Assembly: GCA_018389105.1 (NCBI GenBank)
Contig: JACATO010001531.1
Location: 62,001-126,000 of the forward strand
Source: Nautilus pompilius
Lineage: Eukaryota; Mollusca; Cephalopoda; Nautilida; Nautilidae
Length of the DNA stretch: 64,000 nucleotides
Direction of reading: 5' to 3'
Shown piece after piece: positions 61,469 through 64,000 of the stretch. The notes below the pieces were generated by a model that had not been told where the DNA came from, did no database searches, and was given only the letters and a program-made list of their open reading frames with translations. The stretch's first letter is position 1; every line of letters begins with the position of its first letter. The position numbers and the translations under genes are program-made.

Positions 61469-62040
61469 GGACAGCTTGCTACCCAGTCATTTTGCTTCCA
61501 GACATTTCATTTCCACTTACTTTGATCCTGGTCATTTCTCTACCAGTTTTTACTTCAGGAATTATTGAGTTTTATTTTTTTTTTTATTTTTTACATCAGA
61601 ATTTGTGGTATATAAACAACTTCTAATGTTTCCTTTCTTTTTTTCAGTATTACCACTTTTCACTATTCATTAGTCATTAAATATATAAATATGTAAATAT
61701 ATAAACATATACTATTAAATATATACGTTTATACATACTGTGTTGTGGGAATCGTGTTCAAAGACAATGACTTCCACTCTAACTGCCTTTTGACTTTATT
61801 TCAGAACTTTGGCTGTTATTATTTTGTACATTAAAGAGTATGTTGCTCCTCTGAATTCTGGAAATAAACAATTTTTGTACCCACTCTTCAGTTATGCCTT
61901 GACTAATCATGTCATCATGCACTGAGGAAGAACTAGTTGATGACTTCAACTACATCTATGAGAAACACAAAAGTAATCAAATGACCTAGTAATGAAATGT
62001 TCAGGGTGAAATGTCTGGTAGCAAAACTAGCCAACTATCC
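61469..62040. mobile_element. Foldback/MITE-like inverted-repeat element
   Basis: The left arm begins GGACAGCTTGCTACC and includes TTTTGCTTCCAGACATTTCA. The right arm read inward begins GGATAGTTGGCTAG and includes TTTTGCTACCAGACATTTCA. The arms are about 70 to 85 bases long and separated by about 420 bases of AT-rich DNA without coding capacity. No clear target-site duplication was seen. A further GGATAGTTGTACTAG at about 61390 may be part of it. Confidence 0.55.
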
Positions 62041-64000
62041 TTTACCATTCCAGATGCGACTCAATGAGTCTAATTTGCTTGGATATTTGGATGTACTGCA
62101 TTCTGTGCCATTTTTCTCCATACTAATTATTTAAAATTACATAAATCAGGCTGTTATATAATTAGATAAATGAAAGCAAGCATGGATTTTGCTTAAGATG
62201 GACTAAATAAATTATACTTTTCCAGGAGTGCTCAGTGATTAAAAACTAAGGAAATTAAAACATTCTAAAAGATTTAATTTTATAATTAAAAAAAAATAAA
62301 TGATAGCTTTTAAAGCTGAAGCCAATTGATCATATGAATTTTTTTGTATTTATTTTTTATCCCTTTTCCATATCATACTAATTTTAATAGAACAGTTGTT
62401 CACCTTTGACTGGTTAGCAACCATCTTAATATATATTGCAAACCAATAATGGTTTATTTAAAATTAAAAACAAGGTGAGTAATCCCAACTAATTTTACAA
62501 AAATGTATTCAAGACTAAATAAAGTGCCAAATCTTTAACACACTGTAGTTGTTAAGATACTTTGTCTATATAGATGGAGATTGGTTAAAATAAAAAATGT
62601 AAATGTTAGGATTTGCTGGTTGAGTATGATTTATATTTTTTCTCCTTTTTTGTTTGATGAATTTAAATTTGAGTCAAAACAGCTTAATGGCAAATATGCT
62701 TCAGAGCATTTTGAGATGTGCATTACAGTATTTGAATTTTTTATCCTTTTAGGTTTTTTTTTTTTAGGATAAACTTGGTTTCAATATCTATGTTGGCATT
62801 CACAATTGAGTCAATCATACAAAGACAGTAATCTGCCTTGAAACTTTACTTTAAAAAAAGAAAATCAGATGAATTATATATCAAAACATATAAATCATTA
62901 ATTGTGATGTTATCAACAAGTCATCTTTTTTCATCAAAATAGCTATTTTTCATGTAAATAATCATTGCACATTTTGAGTATCCTGTTCAGTAACTTTTTA
63001 AAATATTGCCTTGTAAGTAATCCACATTTTGCAAATTCATTGGTGTTTCCACATAAATGTTTTGTATTGAATGTTGCTGTGTGCTTCAGATTATATTGTT
63101 GCAGTACAGAATCAATGCTTATCGAATAAGTTGTGATATTTCTCTTTTCTGAGAATCCCATTCTTTTATCAAGTCACCAGCTGAATATCCATCAGAAAAA
63201 ACCCCATTCTTCATTATAGGAAAAATGCAGCTCTTCTCAACTTTTCTATGGCTTTCTAACATTTTGTAACTGCTTAGAAACACATTTTTCAAACCACCTC
63301 TTATCTGACCATAAGTGCACCATTGTTTCAGTGCTTGGTTCTGATAGTTTAACCCAGTCAAACTGATTTATTTTTGAAGCCATGTCTAAGCAAGTGTGTT
63401 CTAGCTGCTGCTTGGCCAATCAGTCCAATCTCTTAATCATTTTTTAGTGGTAGAGTTTGAGATTTGAGCTCTAGACTCTCAAACCAATGACTGCTTACCA
63501 TTCTATGGTTTTAATCTTTTTCAAGTCCTTTAATTTTATGGCTAAACCAGTTGGGCAATAAAAGATCATCTTGTTTCATATGGAATTTGAATTTTAGGTA
63601 CCACTTGCCAAACAAAGCAATAGTGATCATCAATAATGACATCCTTTAACATTTGTATGAGCTAACAATTATTCAAATTAGTAGTGAGAAATTATATCTG
63701 GTGAGCACAATAACAATTTTGGTATGAACTAAATTTAGCATTCATAGAAATAACTTGTTTGATCCATAATGATGCAAAGCAAAAGACTTAAAGCAGTAAT
63801 CCTACAATTAGGCTCATAGTTTTGAATACTAATGTATGTATGGTAACAAGCAACATCTTGTAACTCCTTTCTTTTAGTTGTTTTGGTATTTGTGTGGTGT
63901 ATTGGAGGACAGTGTATTTCTTTTCCCAGTTTAGATAAGAAGCAATGTGTTGAATTCTATTTGTTTGGAAAATTAAATGTGAAATGGTAGAGAAATATGT
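62041..64000. other. AT-rich DNA, nothing firmly recognised
   Basis: Two - strand ORFs (63361-63119 and 63161-62943) overlap in different frames. The second contains VLQQYNLKHTATFNTKH, faintly like the BED-finger part (EYNLRRHYETKH) of hAT-derived proteins. The support is too weak for a gene call. Confidence 0.4.

Noticed and set aside
63119..63361. 80-codon - strand ORF near the window end
   Set aside because: It has no recognisable family. The neighbouring frame has only a faint BED-finger similarity, which is too weak to call.
1..64000. CRISPR arrays, bacterial operons, rRNA or intact tRNA genes
   Set aside because: None seen. The window has spliced genes and animal transposons, and no regularly spaced repeat array.

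Overview
The window is nuclear DNA from an animal. It is strongly AT-rich, has spliceosomal introns with GT..AG borders, long introns and many decayed transposons. Only two conserved host genes can be reconstructed with confidence. The first is the 3' end of a Rab32/Rab38-type small GTPase gene on the + strand (exons 1277-1420 and 6147-6260). The second is a complete seven-exon SMNDC1/SPF30 gene (splicing factor with a Tudor domain) on the - strand, from a start codon at 46888 to a stop at 20635. It encodes about 240 residues spread over 26 kb. Large introns, CpG-rich promoters in AT-rich DNA and the mix of mariner, pogo, Merlin, piggyBac, hAT, a LINE with an RNase H domain and a tRNA-like SINE fit an invertebrate. 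A mollusc, perhaps a cephalopod, is a guess and not shown by the sequence.

Layout. 1-6.7 kb: Rab gene end, with a mariner in its last intron. 6.7-11.6 kb: no gene seen. 11.6-12.7 kb: a 172-bp TTAA-flanked MITE, then a CpG-rich promoter-like region with no recognised gene. 13.2-15.1 kb: relics of a hAT (ZBED5-like) and a Merlin transposase. 16.7-19.5 kb: a GC-rich 5'-truncated LINE and a SINE. 20.4-47.4 kb: SMNDC1 and its promoter. Its introns hold a 939-bp hAT element, a mariner, two opposed copies of an unassigned repetitive ORF family, a piggyBac relic, a pogo element with a mariner inside it, and an inverted pair of an unnamed dispersed repeat. 47.4-53.1 kb: no gene seen. 53.1-54.2 kb: a ZMYM1/hAT-like relic. 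55.8-58.9 kb: a second, different pogo/Tigger element, also interrupted by a mariner of the same family as the first. 58.9-64 kb: no gene; a foldback repeat lies at 61.47-62.04 kb.

The two host genes have separate jobs: Rab32-type GTPases act in trafficking to lysosome-related organelles and SPF30 acts in spliceosome assembly. Nothing suggests they work together. No new multi-gene system was found. The points most worth following are the two independent mariner-into-pogo insertions, the unassigned ORF family present twice in one intron, the start-codon hairpin of SMNDC1, and the promoter-like CpG region at 12 kb that has no assigned gene.
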